Below, in pieces: positions 16,405 to 25,340 of a stretch of 64,000 nt of DNA. Under the pieces are notes generated by a model. It made no database searches. It worked only from the letters and a program-made list of their open reading frames with translations, and was not told where the DNA came from. The DNA is from Bacillota bacterium. GTDB taxonomy: Bacteria; Bacillota; Clostridia; Christensenellales; SZUA-584. Each line of letters opens with the position of its first letter. Position 1 is the first letter of the stretch. The stretch covers positions 62,001 through 126,000 of the forward strand of contig JAEZJG010000007.1 of NCBI GenBank assembly GCA_023415795.1, read 5' to 3'. Position numbers and translations under genes: made by a program.

Positions 16405-17688
16405 ATGCCAGGCATATCCGTATTTGGAGCACAATGGGGAGACGAGGGAAAGGGACGTTTTGTCGACTTTCTTGCGAACGAAGCTGATGTTGTGGTGCGC
16501 TATCAGGGGGGCAATAACGCGGGTCATACGATCATCGTGGATGACGTGACCTACACGCTTCATTTGATACCCGCGGGGCTGCTGTATGACGGCAAGCCGT
16601 GCATCATCGGCAACGGCGTGGTGATTGATCCCGGTGCACTGATCGAGGAGATGGAGCTGCTGCAAAGCAAGGGCTGCTCGACAGCCGGGCTGATGATCTC
16701 TGACCGGGCACACATGGTGATGCCCTACCACAAGCTGCTGGACGGCATTGCCGAGGACAACGCAGGCGAGGCGCAGATCGGCACCACGAAACGCGGCATC
16801 GGTCCGTGCTATACCGATAAGGCAGCACGCCTGGGCCTGAGAATTTGCGATCTGATGTCGGACAGCTTTGAGGATAAGCTGCGCAATGTGCTGGCACAAA
16901 AGAATGAGATATTGACAAAGATATATGGGCGCGAGCCGATGGATGCGGACAGCATGCTGGCAGAGTTCGCTGTTTACAGAAAGAAGCTGGAACCGCATGT
17001 CTGCGACACCGTCAGCATCTGCCACAGCCTGCACAAGCAGGGAAAGAAGATGCTTTTTGAGGGCGCGCAGGGCATGCTGCTGGATATCGATTTTGGCACA
17101 TACCCGTATGTGACGTCGTCTCACCCCATAGCGGGGGGCGTCAGCATCGGAACAGGTCTGCCGCCGTGTGCGGTCACAGATGTGGTGGGCGTCGTGAAGG
17201 CGTATACCACACGTGTGGGCAAGGGACCGTTTGTGACGGAGCTGCTGGATGAGACGGGTGAGCGCATCCGCGAGAAGGGCCATGAATACGGCGCGACCAC
17301 GGGACGTCCGCGGCGCTGCGGCTGGCTGGATCTTGTCATCGTCGGCTTTGCGTCGCGCATCAGCGGCATTACATCTATCGCGCTGTCGCGCATGGATACG
17401 CTGGGCGGCTTTGATAAGGTAAAGGTGTGCGTGGCGTACGAGATCGACGGTAAAATTACGAAGGATTATCCCGCTTCGCTGGAGGCGCTGGCCAAGGCCA
17501 AGCCGGTCTATAAGGAATTTGACGGCTGGAGCGATGATATATCTCATGTGCGCACATTTGAGGAGCTTCCCCAGAGCGCGCGCGAATACATCGAGTTTAT
17601 CGAGCGCGAGACGGAAACGCCTGTCGGCATGATCGGCGTGGGACCTGAGCGCAGCGAGTGCATTGTGCGTCGGAAATACTTCGTATAA
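16405..17688 (+). CDS. purA: Adenylosuccinate synthetase
   Basis: Joins IMP and aspartate using GTP to give adenylosuccinate, the first committed step to AMP. The 427-residue product has family length. The GTP loop is QWGDEGKGR (residues 10-18; the last residue is Arg where Lys is usual), followed by NNAGHT with the catalytic His, GTTKRGIGPCY around 127, and the C-terminal GTP-base region ending GVGPERSECI. The start at 16405 follows AGGAG by 6 nt; ATGs at 16384 and 16387 lack a site. No other purine gene adjoins it; purL lies 27 kb away. Confidence 0.96.
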   Translation: MPGISVFGAQWGDEGKGRFVDFLANEADVVVRYQGGNNAGHTIIVDDVTYTLHLIPAGLLYDGKPCIIGNGVVIDPGALIEEMELLQSKGCSTAGLMISDRAHMVMPYHKLLDGIAEDNAGEAQIGTTKRGIGPCYTDKAARLGLRICDLMSDSFEDKLRNVLAQKNEILTKIYGREPMDADSMLAEFAVYRKKLEPHVCDTVSICHSLHKQGKKMLFEGAQGMLLDIDFGTYPYVTSSHPIAGGVSIGTGLPPCAVTDVVGVVKAYTTRVGKGPFVTELLDETGERIREKGHEYGATTGRPRRCGWLDLVIVGFASRISGITSIALSRMDTLGGFDKVKVCVAYEIDGKITKDYPASLEALAKAKPVYKEFDGWSDDISHVRTFEELPQSAREYIEFIERETETPVGMIGVGPERSECIVRRKYFV

Positions 17689-17728
17689 TTCGCCGCAGAT
17701 GACGACAATTTAATAAGATAACCAATTT

Positions 17729-17996
17729 GCCGTGCCAGACGGGGAGCTAGCGGTGCCCTGAACCTGCAATCCGCTATAGCAGGGTTGGATTCCCGGATGG
17801 AGGCACGAAATTGTAAGGTATGGAGACGGTAAGGGGCGTTGACGAGTGGGCCCCGTGCAACGGGCGGCCGTGAACCCTGTCAGGCCCTGACGGGAGCAGC
17901 AGTAAGCGGTTTAGGCCGTGTGCCTCGGATCAGTCTGCTCTGAGTAACCTGCCGTCATACCTCTTGTAGTTTCGTGTCGATATCTGGGTGCACGGC
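17729..17996 (+). ncRNA. ffs: Signal recognition particle RNA, large bacterial form with Alu domain
   Basis: About 268 nt. The ends GCCGTGC and GCACGGC pair to close the molecule. The 5' part has the Alu-domain look of Firmicutes scRNA (GAGCTAGCGGTGCCCTG near 17744). The universal Ffh-binding helix is at about 17879-17910, with CAGGCCCTGACGGGAGCAGC and AGTAAGC just after, closely matching known SRP RNA loops. The 3' end runs into TTTATTTT. It sits 40 nt after purA and has no open frame. Confidence 0.9.
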
Positions 17997-18207
17997 ATTT
18001 ATTTTACCCAAAAACTACAACACTTCACTTTCTATGTACAAATTGTGGACAAACCGTAATCATTTTTATTTCAGCAGGAAAAGACATCATGCTTGGAGAA
18101 TAATACTTTCAACAGGTTGTTTATATCAGCGCTGTTGGAGGTAATATAATTGTAGCATGACTCCGGATTCCGGGGCATAAAAATACACAAAGAAAGGGGG
18201 GCGGATT

Positions 18208-18741
18208 ATGCGCATTAGTATTGCGGGGAAGGGCATGGAAGTGTCCGACTATCTCAAGGAGATCGTGAACAAGAAGGTCTCTAAGCTGCAGCGGTATTTT
18301 GACGAGGATACCGAAGCGCATATCACCATGTCGATCCAAAGGTCCAGACATATTGTGGAGGTGACCATTCCTTTCGATGGGATCGTTCTCCGTGGCGAGG
18401 AGGCGACGGGGGACATGTACGCGTCGATTGACGGCGTGCTCAAAAAGCTGGAGAAGCAGATTCACAAGCACCGCACATCGCTGAAGAGAAGGCTGCATGA
18501 GGGTGCGTTTGCCAGTGGGGATTATGAATATCATACCGAGCTGGTGGACGAGAAGCTGCCGGCGGTTGTACGTACGAAGCGGTTTGTTATCAAACCGATG
18601 GACATAGAGGAGGCAGCGATGCAAATGGAGCTGCTGGGTCACCAGTTCTTCGTATTCCGCAACGCGATGTCACACGAGATCAATGTGCTGTATAAGCGCA
18701 ACGACGGCGATTTGGGGCTGATTGAGCCGGATTTGGAATAA
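18208..18741 (+). CDS. hpf: Ribosome hibernation promoting factor, long form
   Basis: 177 residues, the long HPF that dimerises 70S ribosomes into inactive 100S particles in slow growth. The N-terminal domain (residues 1-100) carries the HPF/YfiA fold (ISIAGKGMEVSDYLKEIVNK, DGIVLRGEEATGDMYASID). The C-terminal dimerisation domain (about 120-177) starts VVRTKRFVIKPMDIEEAAMQM and has the strongly conserved LLGHQFFVFRNA and INVLYKRNDGDLGLIEP. AAAGGGGGGCGGATT precedes the start. A strong terminator follows. Confidence 0.95.
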   Translation: MRISIAGKGMEVSDYLKEIVNKKVSKLQRYFDEDTEAHITMSIQRSRHIVEVTIPFDGIVLRGEEATGDMYASIDGVLKKLEKQIHKHRTSLKRRLHEGAFASGDYEYHTELVDEKLPAVVRTKRFVIKPMDIEEAAMQMELLGHQFFVFRNAMSHEINVLYKRNDGDLGLIEPDLE

Positions 18742-18766
18742 GAGACACATTAAGAAATGATACAGA

Positions 18767-18796
18767 AACAGGGTGGCAGTTGCTGCCCTGTTTTTT
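18767..18796 (+). terminator. hpf terminator
   Basis: ACAGGGTGGCAG / CTGCCCTGT hairpin with a short TTG loop and six Ts. Confidence 0.85.
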
Positions 18797-18890
18797 ATAT
18801 GGAGCATACAGTGTTTATTGCATTATCAGAGATTCAAAAACAGCACTAAATATGATATGATGCTTAAAAATTTAAGGGAGATACAAAAGT

Positions 18891-19190
18891 ATGAATGACG
18901 GCATTAAACACATGGTGATATTTAATCTGAAGGATAACAGCCCATCTCATGCGGATAAGTTTTTCGAGGACAGCAGAAAAATACTCAGCAATATACCGGG
19001 GGTAGCCGATTTTGAGATATTTAAGCAGGTGAGCAAGAAGAATGATTATCAATATGGGTTCAGTATGTTCTTTGCGAATGAAGACGCCTACAAGGCCTAT
19101 AATGAGCATACCGACCATACCGAGTACGTGAAAAACATTTGGCTGAAGGACGTGGAAACCTTTATGGAAATCGACTTTCAGCAAAGATAG
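18891..19190 (+). CDS. Dabb (stress-responsive A/B barrel) domain protein
   Basis: A 99-residue single-domain protein. It begins IKHMVIFNLKD, the usual first strand of the dimeric alpha-beta barrel, and has the later block YGFSMFFANEDAYKAYNEHTDH, where a His near the end of the helix is typical. Small Dabb proteins are mostly of unknown role; some are cyclases. The start follows AAGGGAG. A promoter-like TTCAAA, 17 nt, TATGAT lies just upstream (about 18831-18859). Confidence 0.8.
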   Translation: MNDGIKHMVIFNLKDNSPSHADKFFEDSRKILSNIPGVADFEIFKQVSKKNDYQYGFSMFFANEDAYKAYNEHTDHTEYVKNIWLKDVETFMEIDFQQR

Positions 19191-19217
19191 GCCGCCAAAG
19201 CGGCAGCGGGCAAAGCC

Positions 19218-19784
19218 TTAGGCTTGCTCGGCATCCTGCAGCTGAGACAGCGCTTTTTCCTTAAGCTTCTTGTACATGTTAAGGTAAGCATACTGGGCCA
19301 GCGCCGCGAGCATGAGCACCAGCGTGAAGCTGATGAACCAGACATGCCAGGGACTGACGAAGCGGGCGAGGAAGCAAAAAGCGATGGCGGTGTTGAGGGC
19401 AAACGCCGCGATTTTACCGAACATATTGGATGGAGCGATGATATCCTTGAAGTACAGATATATGCCGCCGCCGATCATCATCAGCTCCTTGACGATGAGA
19501 GTGACCACGATGTACCACGGCAGCACGCCGGTGACTGTAAACGCGATAACAGCGAACACAGAGATGAGTTTATCTGCTAGCGGATCGAGCAATATGCCCG
19601 CCTCAGAGCCCATGTTATACTTGCGGGCGATCCAGCCGTCTAAGAGATCCGTCGCGCACGCGACGATGTAGACGACGAACGCGGGGATTAATATGTCAAA
19701 GTAGATCAATACTGTGCAAACAGGCACCAGCGCAAAACGGAATAAGGATAATATGTTAGGTATAGTCATCGGTATTCGTTTCAC
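19218..19784 (-). CDS. pgsA: CDP-diacylglycerol-glycerol-3-phosphate 3-phosphatidyltransferase
   Basis: Makes phosphatidylglycerophosphate, the precursor of phosphatidylglycerol and cardiolipin, in the membrane. The 188-residue product has the CDP-alcohol phosphotransferase signature D-x2-DG-x2-AR-x8-G-x3-D-x3-D as TDLLDGWIARKYNMGSEAG followed by ILLDPLADK, around residues 45-72, and five to six hydrophobic segments. The opening IPNILSLFRFALVP is also typical. GTG at 19784 is taken because AGGTGAT lies 4-9 nt upstream; an ATG at 19769 is too far from it. Confidence 0.93.
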   Translation of the reverse strand: MKRIPMTIPNILSLFRFALVPVCTVLIYFDILIPAFVVYIVACATDLLDGWIARKYNMGSEAGILLDPLADKLISVFAVIAFTVTGVLPWYIVVTLIVKELMMIGGGIYLYFKDIIAPSNMFGKIAAFALNTAIAFCFLARFVSPWHVWFISFTLVLMLAALAQYAYLNMYKKLKEKALSQLQDAEQA

Positions 19785-19825
19785 ACAATCACCTCATCGT
19801 ATGTGTATTAATGGGAATATTATAG

Positions 19826-19858
19826 AAAACGCCGTTATGCTGGATAACGGCGTTTTCT
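19826..19858 (-). terminator. Terminator downstream of the SorE-like gene
   Basis: Perfect stem AAAACGCCGTTAT / ATAACGGCGTTTT with a 5-nt loop. It follows the minus-strand dehydrogenase by about 20 nt and has A and T tracts on both sides. Confidence 0.85.
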
Positions 19859-19876
19859 TGTTTATCCAGTATTCTA

Positions 19877-21142
19877 TTATACTTCGATAGGTTGTCCGTT
19901 AGCAAGCAGGTATTTTTCCGCCTCGTCTGACCAGAAGCCCCCGCTCTTGTCCGTCAGCTCTGCTAATCCCTTGAAGAACGGATCTGTCTCACCCAGCTTG
20001 GCGAAATCGTCGATGGCGGTGAGCGGCATGGATATGTGCGTGTAGATCAGCTTCTTGCCGCCCGGAATCTCGGGTAGGTGCAGCGTTGCATCCACCACGC
20101 TGTTGAGACCGCCAACGTGCGTGATCATGGAGGTGGGGTTGATGAGCCCCTTGCTCATCATGTCCAAAGACTCTTTCATATCGTCCGTGTTGCCGCCCGA
20201 GGTGCCCACAATGTGGGTGTATGAATAGTGCACGTTGTAGAAGTTTAAGCTGGCAGAGAAGGACTGATCGGTGGGACCGGCAAAGAAGTTCAGGCAGCCG
20301 TCCTTGCAGAGCAGCGCATCGCCCTGCTCGATGACGGGCTTCACAGGCGCCATCACCAGCACGTCGTTGTAGCCCTTGCCGCCGGAAAGCGCCATCAGCT
20401 TTTCGAAGCTGCCCGCTTCGCGCGTATTGACATAGTGCAGCTCAACGCCGCAGCGTTTGGCCTCTTCCACGGTATAGATGCGCTCGGCACGAGCCAGGCG
20501 CGCGTCGTCGATATCAGTGACAACGAGCAGACCCGGACGGCGGTCGCAATGCAGCGCGTAATCAATGGAACCCAGACCCATGGGGCCCACGCCCGCAAGA
20601 ATCGCCATGTTGCCGCCTTCCACGATGCCCATATCGTGCACATATTCGCCCTGACGGGTGTGGTAGAACGCGTGGAATGTGCCCACGATGCAGCTCATCG
20701 GTTCGGCGAGAGAACCATAGAAAAACGCGTCGGAATCGTATTTGAGCAGGCAGTCCATCTCCATGGCTTCCGCCGGAATGACGACATAGGTGGCGTCTCC
20801 GCCGATGAAGCGGTATGAGTAGCCCGGAGCATCCTGCGAGCCCTTGTAGTTGAACGCGGGCTGTATCGAAAACTTGTCTCCCGCAGCAAACTTGTGCTGC
20901 CAATCGCTGCCCACCTCTAAGATTTCGCCGCAGAACTCGTGACCGATGATTGTGGGGTTGGTCGCGATGTCGTTCGGGACGCGCTTATGCTCCGCACCCT
21001 GCTTGGCCGCCTTGTATGACGACATGCAAAGGCTGTCGGACACCACCTTGGCCAAGATTTCGTTGGACTGGATGGGCGGCAGCTCAAAGGTTTCGAGCCG
21101 TAAATCGTCTTTGCCATAGATCCGGACTGCTTTTGTTTTCAT
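19877..21142 (-). CDS. Zinc-binding dehydrogenase, L-sorbose-1-phosphate reductase (SorE)-like
   Basis: 421 residues of the medium-chain alcohol dehydrogenase superfamily. The opening MKTKAVRIYGKDDLRLETFE and the segments DSLCMSSYKAAKQG, TIIGHEFCGEILEVG and FSIQPAFNYKG match the SorE type as I recall it, which reduces L-sorbose 1-phosphate to glucitol 6-phosphate. The Rossmann motif is ILAGVGPMGLGSID. The four-cysteine structural zinc loop of classical alcohol dehydrogenases is absent. No sugar phosphotransferase genes adjoin, so the substrate is uncertain. The start follows AAGGAGCATCAC. Two copies of AATGATCAA lie 80-100 nt upstream. Confidence 0.75.
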   Translation of the reverse strand: MKTKAVRIYGKDDLRLETFELPPIQSNEILAKVVSDSLCMSSYKAAKQGAEHKRVPNDIATNPTIIGHEFCGEILEVGSDWQHKFAAGDKFSIQPAFNYKGSQDAPGYSYRFIGGDATYVVIPAEAMEMDCLLKYDSDAFFYGSLAEPMSCIVGTFHAFYHTRQGEYVHDMGIVEGGNMAILAGVGPMGLGSIDYALHCDRRPGLLVVTDIDDARLARAERIYTVEEAKRCGVELHYVNTREAGSFEKLMALSGGKGYNDVLVMAPVKPVIEQGDALLCKDGCLNFFAGPTDQSFSASLNFYNVHYSYTHIVGTSGGNTDDMKESLDMMSKGLINPTSMITHVGGLNSVVDATLHLPEIPGGKKLIYTHISMPLTAIDDFAKLGETDPFFKGLAELTDKSGGFWSDEAEKYLLANGQPIEV

Positions 21143-21476
21143 GTGATGCTCCTTAAGTTATTAAATGTTGTAGCCGACGGCACAAGCCGTTCGATTGTTC
21201 ATATTTAACAAAGTTTTGTTATAAATGATCAATAAAATGATCAACTTTTATACAGATTCATTATATACGTGGCAAGAGAAAAAAGTCAAGGCGGACCATG
21301 CGGCGAGGATACGATAATATTGAGTGAGGTAGTACGAAATGGAAATGGTGTAAGAATGTTGTAGACGGCGCATTGATGGGAACGCAAAATAGCAGTGCGT
21401 GCAAATTTGTGGGTGTTCAAGCGGATTGAAATGAGTATAATAGTACGCAGCAGTATTATAAATTAAGGGGTATACG
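21143..21476. promoter_or_regulatory. Divergent intergenic region between the SorE-like gene and fhs
   Basis: 334 nt with no gene. On the SorE side AATGATCAA occurs twice, about 13 nt apart (near 21226-21243); read on the minus strand these give TTGATCATT repeats overlapping a possible -35/-10 (TTGATC, 15 nt, TATAAC), so they may be operator half-sites. On the fhs side TATAAT at 21436-21441 may be the -10. AAGGGG precedes the fhs start. Confidence 0.4.
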
Positions 21477-23150
21477 ATGCAGCATAAAACAGACCTTGAG
21501 ATCGCGCGGGAGGCCGAACTGACACCCATTCAACAGATAGCGGAGGAAGGCGGCATCCGAGAGAGCGAGCTGATCCCATTCGGATACAAAAAAGCGAAGG
21601 TTTCGCTGGCTATTATGGAACGGCTGAAGGACAAGAGCAAGGGCAAGCTGATACTGGTGTCGGCGATTAACCCGACTCCGGCGGGCGAGGGAAAGACAAC
21701 AATTTCGATCGGTCTTGCGGATGCGTTGAAGAAGTGCGGACAGCGTGCATATCTAGCGCTGCGCGAACCGTCGCTGGGGCCGGTGTTTGGCATGAAGGGC
21801 GGCGCGGCGGGCGGCGGTTATGCACAGGTGATACCGATGGAGGATATCAACCTGCATTTCACGGGAGACCTGCACGCGGTGACGGCGGCGAACAATCTGC
21901 TGTGCGCGCTGGTGGACAACCACATCCACCACGGCAACACGCTGAATATTGATCCGCGGCGCATCACCATCAAGCGGTGCATGGACATGAACGACAGGCA
22001 GCTGCGCTTTATCACCTGCGGTTTGGGCGGACGCACCAATGGCATGCCGCGCGAGGACAGCTTTGACATCACGGCGGCATCCGAGGTGATGGCGGTGCTG
22101 TGTTTGGCGTCGGACTTACATGATCTCAAGGATCGGCTGGCGCGCATCAAGGTGGCGTATACATTTGATGAGAAGCCGGTAACAGCGGGAGAGATTGGCG
22201 CGGCGGGTGCGATGGCTGTGCTGCTGCGCGACGCGATTCGTCCCAACCTTGTGCAGACCCTGGAGAAGACGCCTTGCCTGATGCACGGCGGACCGTTTGC
22301 TAACATTGCTCACGGCTGCAACAGCTACATAGCCACCAACATGGCACTGCATTTGGCGGACTACGTGGTGACGGAGGCGGGCTTTGGCGCAGACCTCGGC
22401 GCGGAAAAGTTTCTTGACATCAAGTGCCGGCAGACGGGGCTGTGGCCCGACGCGGTGGTGGTGGTGGCGACGATACGGGCGCTGAAGAGCCACGGCGGCA
22501 AGAAGAAGGCGGAGCTTTCGGAGCCGGATGAGGCGGCGGTGATACGCGGCATGCAGAACCTCGACAAGCACATTGAAAATCTCAAGGAGTTTTACGGGCT
22601 GCCGGTGGTGGTGGCGATCAACAAGTTTTATACCGATACGCCGGAGGAGATATCGCTGGTGCAGCAGCTATGCAACGCGAAGGGTGTGACGGCTGTGGTG
22701 GCTGATGTGTGGGAAAAGGGCGGCGATGGCGGTGTGGCACTGGCCGAAGAGGTGATGCGCATAGCAACCAAAACGAAGCCCAAGCACCCGTACGCGCTGG
22801 AAGACGATATCAGGACGAAGATTGAGAAGCTGGCGAAGACGATATATGGTGCGTCGGATGTGCATTACTCTGCCGGGGTGGGCAAATCCATTGAGGCACT
22901 GAGCAAGAACGGCTATGCCGACCTGCCGATATGCATTGCGAAAACGCAGTACTCTCTGTCGCACGATCCTTCTTTGACTGGACGGCCTAAGGATTTTATA
23001 TTCACGGTGCGCAACATCAAGCTTTCTGCCGGAGCCGGGTTCATCGTGGTGCTGGCGGGGGATATGATGACGATGCCGGGGCTGCCCAAGGTGCCTGCGG
23101 CAGAGCAGATCACCATAGATGACGAGGGGCGGATTGACGGGCTGTTCTGA
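21477..23150 (+). CDS. fhs: Formate-tetrahydrofolate ligase
   Basis: Makes 10-formyl-tetrahydrofolate from formate, tetrahydrofolate and ATP, feeding one-carbon metabolism, including the Wood-Ljungdahl methyl branch where present. The 557-residue length is standard. Key motifs: ATP loop PTPAGEGKTTISIGLADAL around residues 64-82, LREPSLGPVFGMKGGAAGGG around 96, and the folate-site region EAGFGADLGAEKF around 300. The C-terminus MMTMPGLPKVPAAEQI is also family-typical. It stands alone with a terminator behind it; folD and other C1 genes are not nearby. Confidence 0.97.
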   Translation: MQHKTDLEIAREAELTPIQQIAEEGGIRESELIPFGYKKAKVSLAIMERLKDKSKGKLILVSAINPTPAGEGKTTISIGLADALKKCGQRAYLALREPSLGPVFGMKGGAAGGGYAQVIPMEDINLHFTGDLHAVTAANNLLCALVDNHIHHGNTLNIDPRRITIKRCMDMNDRQLRFITCGLGGRTNGMPREDSFDITAASEVMAVLCLASDLHDLKDRLARIKVAYTFDEKPVTAGEIGAAGAMAVLLRDAIRPNLVQTLEKTPCLMHGGPFANIAHGCNSYIATNMALHLADYVVTEAGFGADLGAEKFLDIKCRQTGLWPDAVVVVATIRALKSHGGKKKAELSEPDEAAVIRGMQNLDKHIENLKEFYGLPVVVAINKFYTDTPEEISLVQQLCNAKGVTAVVADVWEKGGDGGVALAEEVMRIATKTKPKHPYALEDDIRTKIEKLAKTIYGASDVHYSAGVGKSIEALSKNGYADLPICIAKTQYSLSHDPSLTGRPKDFIFTVRNIKLSAGAGFIVVLAGDMMTMPGLPKVPAAEQITIDDEGRIDGLF

Positions 23151-23178
23151 TAGGGTGTGGGTTAATATGTGGATTGAA

Positions 23179-23214
23179 GCCGTTCGGGGTGTGCGTTTCC
23201 GGGCGGCTTTTTTG
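23179..23214 (+). terminator. fhs terminator
   Basis: GCCGTTCGG pairs with CCGGGCGGC (two G-U pairs), followed by TTTTTT. Confidence 0.75.
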
Positions 23215-23285
23215 CGCGTGTGGATGGACGGGCTTTGAAAAGTGGGCGGTTTGGATTGAGGGAGTAGTTAATGTGCAGCTTATGA

Positions 23286-23880
23286 CGGGGGATTCCTCAC
23301 TGCGTTCGGAATAACAGGATGGAGGGGGCGGTCGCGAAGAACACGAGCGGCAGCATGCTGTCATGCAGAGCGAAGGGCGAAGCATCTCCTTCTGCGGCGC
23401 GCTTTACGGGGGATTCCTCACTGCGTTCGGAATGACAGAATGGCGGGGCGGCGGACACGAAGCACTCCTCTTCTGAGGTGCACCGAACAGGGGGATTCCT
23501 CACTGGCGTTTGGAATGACCGGATGCCGGGGGCGCGAAGCACTTTCGCGGCGGCGTGCTGTCATGCAGAGCGAAGCGAAGCATCCCCTTCTGCGGCGCGC
23601 TTGACGGGGGATTCCTCACTGCGTTCGGAATGACATGATGGGGAGGAGTGTGGACACGAAGCACTCGGTGGCGTGCTGCCGTGCAGAGCGGAGCGACGCA
23701 TCCCCTTCTGCGGCGGGCTTGACGGGGGATTCCTCACTGGCGTTCGGAATGACATAATGGGGAGGAGTGTGGGCACGAAGCACTCTTGCGTCGGCGTGCT
23801 GTCATGCAGAGCGGAGCGAAGCATCCCAACTGAAGTGCGTCGCACAGGGGATTCCTCACTGGCGTTCGGAATGACATAAG
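23286..23880. repeat. Array of ~120-bp composite repeats with alternating inverted cores
   Basis: Six copies of GGGGATTCCTCACTG(G)CGTT followed by CGGAATGACA begin near 23286, 23407, 23491, 23606, 23724 and 23847. Between them are four copies of a second core in the opposite sense, TGTCATGCAGAGCGAAGCG then AAGCATCCCC, near 23360, 23558, 23677 and 23800, each usually followed by TTCTGCGGCGCGCTT. The two cores are diverged versions of one another in reverse complement, so the array is a chain of inverted pairs. The same core is tandemly repeated at 823-1180. No coding sequence is credible here; there are no unique spacers, so it is not a CRISPR array. Confidence 0.85.
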
Positions 23881-23914
23881 GGGGCATGATGGTGGAGAGA
23901 ATATTAGGTAAAGC

Positions 23915-23946
23915 CAAAAAGAGCCGCTGCTTTAATGCCGCGACTC
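23915..23946 (-). terminator. Possible ypeB terminator
   Basis: On the minus strand, AGTCGC pairs with GCGGCT (one G-T) around a 12-nt loop, followed by CTTTTTGG. It lies 55 nt past the ypeB stop. Confidence 0.5.
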
Positions 23947-24001
23947 CAGTTGGTGAAGATTCGTAAAGGCCGATTATATTTTAGGGAGAAATAACTGCCC
24001 G

Positions 24002-25330
24002 CTACATGACCAGCGTGCCGTCGTTGGTGTGCTGAATCATCAGTATATCCTCTTCCAGACCCGTTTGAGTGTTGATGTAGATGATGTAGTCCCGCGACTC
24101 TATCTTGCCTGTGAACTCCCAGCACAGCTTTTCCTCGCCGGAGTCCAGCGGAATAAGCGCAAGGCGCGTTTTGCTGACCTGCATGCCTTGGGGTATTTTC
24201 TCCTGTGCCGCTTTCAAATCCAGCTTGGGCGGCACATACCGGCGGCTTTTGTGCGACATCAAATAGTTGTTCGCGTCCATGCCCACCGCCTTGCCGGATG
24301 ATATATCCACCCAAACCTTGATAAGGTCGGGATAGAGCACGACGTTTTGATCTACCGGCGCAAGGTTGATGATTGCCATGCCGTTGTAGAACTGGGCATA
24401 GCTGGCTGCAGTTTCGCCGTAGCCCTTGCTGTTGAGATACTGAATTGCGGCTTTGGTCAGCTCTGCATAACGCGCATCAGTTGGCACTGCTGATATGCCG
24501 CCGCCGTTATCGGCGCGATACCACAGCACCTTGCCGCCCTGCTTAGTGACGCTGATTAGATAGACCAGACCATCGGTTTCGCCGGAGAACTGATAGCAGG
24601 GTATTTTGCCGTTGCTCTCGCCATCGTAATTGAGAGCTGACGCGTCGACTTCTAAGAACTTGGCTGCCAATGCCGTTGCGTCAGCCTGTGTTACCTGCTT
24701 TGAGCCCAGCCCCTGCGGCTTCTTATTCTCGGTGCTCTCGGAAAAAGGTCCGTCGTATTGCAGGCGCGGAAACTCCTGATTGGAGAAGTCGAGATTGCCC
24801 GCCGTTTCATTCTCAGGTATGAATACATCCGCTGTGAATCCCGCATTGCCGGGATAACCCTTCTGATACAGCTCGCCTAGGCTGGCTGAGACCTCCTCAC
24901 AGGAAGCGGCCAGTCCGTTCACCGCCTTGATTTCCTCGTCCGTTATTTCTTCACCCAATGACAGCTTGTTGAGCAGCGTGCGGCAATAATCGCCCGTGCG
25001 AGCCACAAACTGCGTCAGCGTTCCCGTGCCGTTGTAGGAAACGGGCAGCGCGGCTATCGAGCTTTCTGTGTCGCCCGTTTGCCGCCATACGTCCATCAGC
25101 AGCAGCGAGTATTGGTTCAGCCCCGTTGCCGCTTCTACCTTGTACAGCTTGGTTTTCAGGCTGTCCATATCTGTCAGCAGTTCCTCAAAGGACTTCTGAT
25201 AGACCGCCCCCATCTGGTTTTTCAAATTCTTGTTCTGGTTATCCAGTATGATGGCATATGCCGATACGCCCACCAATGCGGCACACAGCAGGCTTATTGC
25301 GGTTATACGCGCCCATCTTTTCTTGAACAT
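24002..25330 (-). CDS. ypeB: Germination protein YpeB
   Basis: Needed in spores to locate and stabilise the cortex hydrolase SleB. 442 residues with an N-terminal membrane anchor (about 8-30), then a long helical region (about 31-190) and C-terminal PepSY-like repeats. Recognisable YpeB text includes the start of the helical region (YQKSFEELLTDMDSLKTKLYK), GLNQYSLLLMDVWRQTGD and, later, VTQADATALAAKFLEV. It follows sleB by 10 nt on the same strand, the arrangement found in most spore formers. The start follows AGGAGAAATGCC. Confidence 0.92.
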   Translation of the reverse strand: MFKKRWARITAISLLCAALVGVSAYAIILDNQNKNLKNQMGAVYQKSFEELLTDMDSLKTKLYKVEAATGLNQYSLLLMDVWRQTGDTESSIAALPVSYNGTGTLTQFVARTGDYCRTLLNKLSLGEEITDEEIKAVNGLAASCEEVSASLGELYQKGYPGNAGFTADVFIPENETAGNLDFSNQEFPRLQYDGPFSESTENKKPQGLGSKQVTQADATALAAKFLEVDASALNYDGESNGKIPCYQFSGETDGLVYLISVTKQGGKVLWYRADNGGGISAVPTDARYAELTKAAIQYLNSKGYGETAASYAQFYNGMAIINLAPVDQNVVLYPDLIKVWVDISSGKAVGMDANNYLMSHKSRRYVPPKLDLKAAQEKIPQGMQVSKTRLALIPLDSGEEKLCWEFTGKIESRDYIIYINTQTGLEEDILMIQHTNDGTLVM

Positions 25331-25340
25331 GGCATTTCTC

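Noticed and set aside
16375..17547. 390-residue open frame on the minus strand across purA
   Set aside because: It is exactly opposite purA, is rich in His, Arg and Gln as a mirror of GC-rich coding, and has no recognisable domain.
17997..18207. tRNA or second small RNA behind the SRP RNA
   Set aside because: No cloverleaf or conserved TTCGA-type arm could be found; the stretch only leads into hpf.
23286..23880. Possible CRISPR array
   Set aside because: Repeats are long and diverged, alternate in orientation and lack uniform unique spacers; no cas gene is present.
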